5,852 nt of DNA from assembly GCA_027322565.1 (NCBI GenBank), contig DAHVRG010000161.1:1-5852 (forward strand), read 5' to 3'. How positions within the stretch are numbered: the first letter of the stretch is position 1; each line of letters opens with the position of its first letter. This DNA is from Georgenia sp. (GTDB lineage Bacteria; Actinomycetota; Actinomycetes; Actinomycetales; Actinomycetaceae). Below are positions 5,607 to 5,852 of this stretch, one piece after another. Under the pieces are notes generated by a model. It ran no database searches and was not told the origin of the DNA. It was given only the letters and a program-made list of their open reading frames with translations. Made by a program: the position numbers and the translations under genes.

Positions 5607-5852
5607 CGCCGCTCCTGCTCCACCGCCCACCGGTAGGACGGCAGGGTCTGGCAGAGGTCGGCGTGAGTCCCTCTGGCGAGCACGGTAGCCGGTCCGTGGC
5701 CCCCCTCGCCGCCGTCGAGCACGACGACCTCGTCGGCTGCCGCGAGCGGGGCGAGGCGGTGGGTGACGAGGAGCACCCCACGGCCGCTGTCGCGGGTGGC
5801 GAGCAGGTCCCCGATGAGCCGGTCGGCGGTCGCCGGGTCGAGGTGCTCGCCC
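5603..5852 (-). CDS. cydC: ABC transporter ATP-binding C-terminus, probably CydC (5' end outside window)
   Basis: Only the last 82 codons and the TGA (5605-5603) are in the window; this piece is easily missed because no start lies inside it. It begins GEHLDPATADRLI, which fits the segment just after the Walker B DEP (the D-loop with its conserved Asp), then VLLVTHRLAPL with the switch His, then DEVVVLDGG and ARGTHADL, the usual end of an exporter-type ABC ATPase, and a short tail ending in EQERR. EHLD after Walker B is common in actinobacterial CydC, half of the CydDC exporter of cysteine/glutathione needed to assemble cytochrome bd oxidase. The adjacent DosS-like kinase supports that reading. 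Another exporter-type ABC protein cannot be excluded. The stop overlaps the kinase start by 4 nt (ATGA), implying one operon and coupled translation. Confidence 0.7.
   Translation of the reverse strand, partial: GEHLDPATADRLIGDLLATRDSGRGVLLVTHRLAPLAAADEVVVLDGGEGGHGPATVLARGTHADLCQTLPSYRWAVEQERR
5612..5616 (-). promoter_or_regulatory. Ribosome binding site deciding the histidine kinase start
   Basis: AGGAG on the minus strand lies 5 nt before the ATG at 5606 and inside the last codons of the upstream ABC gene. With the ATGA overlap it favours 5606 over the alternative ATG at 5576, which also has an AAGGGA-type site upstream. Confidence 0.65.

Noticed and set aside
3882..5636. Plus-strand open frame of 584 codons antisense to the histidine kinase
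   Set aside because: The minus strand encodes a clear GAF-GAF-kinase with all catalytic motifs. The plus-strand translation is low-complexity Gly/Ala/Arg/Val/Asp sequence without any motif, as expected opposite a real gene in very GC-rich DNA.

Overview
The window is very GC-rich, dense with genes, uses GTG starts and GC-ending codons, and has promoter-like TAnnnT boxes 7 nt ahead of GTG codons. Together with DosS/DosR-like and MutM proteins this points to a high-GC actinobacterium, probably of the Micrococcales/Cellulomonas type; the genus is an inference. It looks like ordinary chromosome: I see no tRNA, rRNA, CRISPR array, insertion sequence, integrase or phage gene.

Left to right: (1) the 3' part of mutM (+), a DNA glycosylase for oxidised purines, open to the window edge and carrying an 18-bp in-frame tandem repeat near its visible start; (2) a class-3-like aldehyde dehydrogenase (-), convergent with mutM; (3) a 67-bp divergent region with two mirror-image leaderless-type promoter boxes; (4) a DosR/NarL-type response regulator (+); (5) a trans-aconitate 2-methyltransferase, tam (-), convergent with the regulator; (6) a 98-bp gap holding a tandem AT-rich operator of TATCTTGAnnTCAAGATA type just upstream of tam; (7) a double-GAF sensor histidine kinase of the DosS/DosT type (-); (8) the last 82 codons of an ABC transporter (-), most likely cydC, whose stop overlaps the kinase start by 4 nt.

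The likely theme is respiration and oxygen/redox sensing. The kinase is translationally coupled to a probable cytochrome bd assembly gene. Its GAF-A domain keeps the histidine that binds heme in mycobacterial DosS. A DosR-like response regulator lies about 0.9 kb away in the opposite orientation and is the obvious candidate partner. The aldehyde dehydrogenase shares the regulator's divergent promoter region. tam seems to have its own promoter under a separate repressor, probably of MarR type, that is not encoded in the window.

No wholly new system is visible. The most unusual points are the coding minisatellite in mutM, the mirrored leaderless promoters, the tandem operator before tam, and the Ala at the DosS Glu87 position of the kinase.
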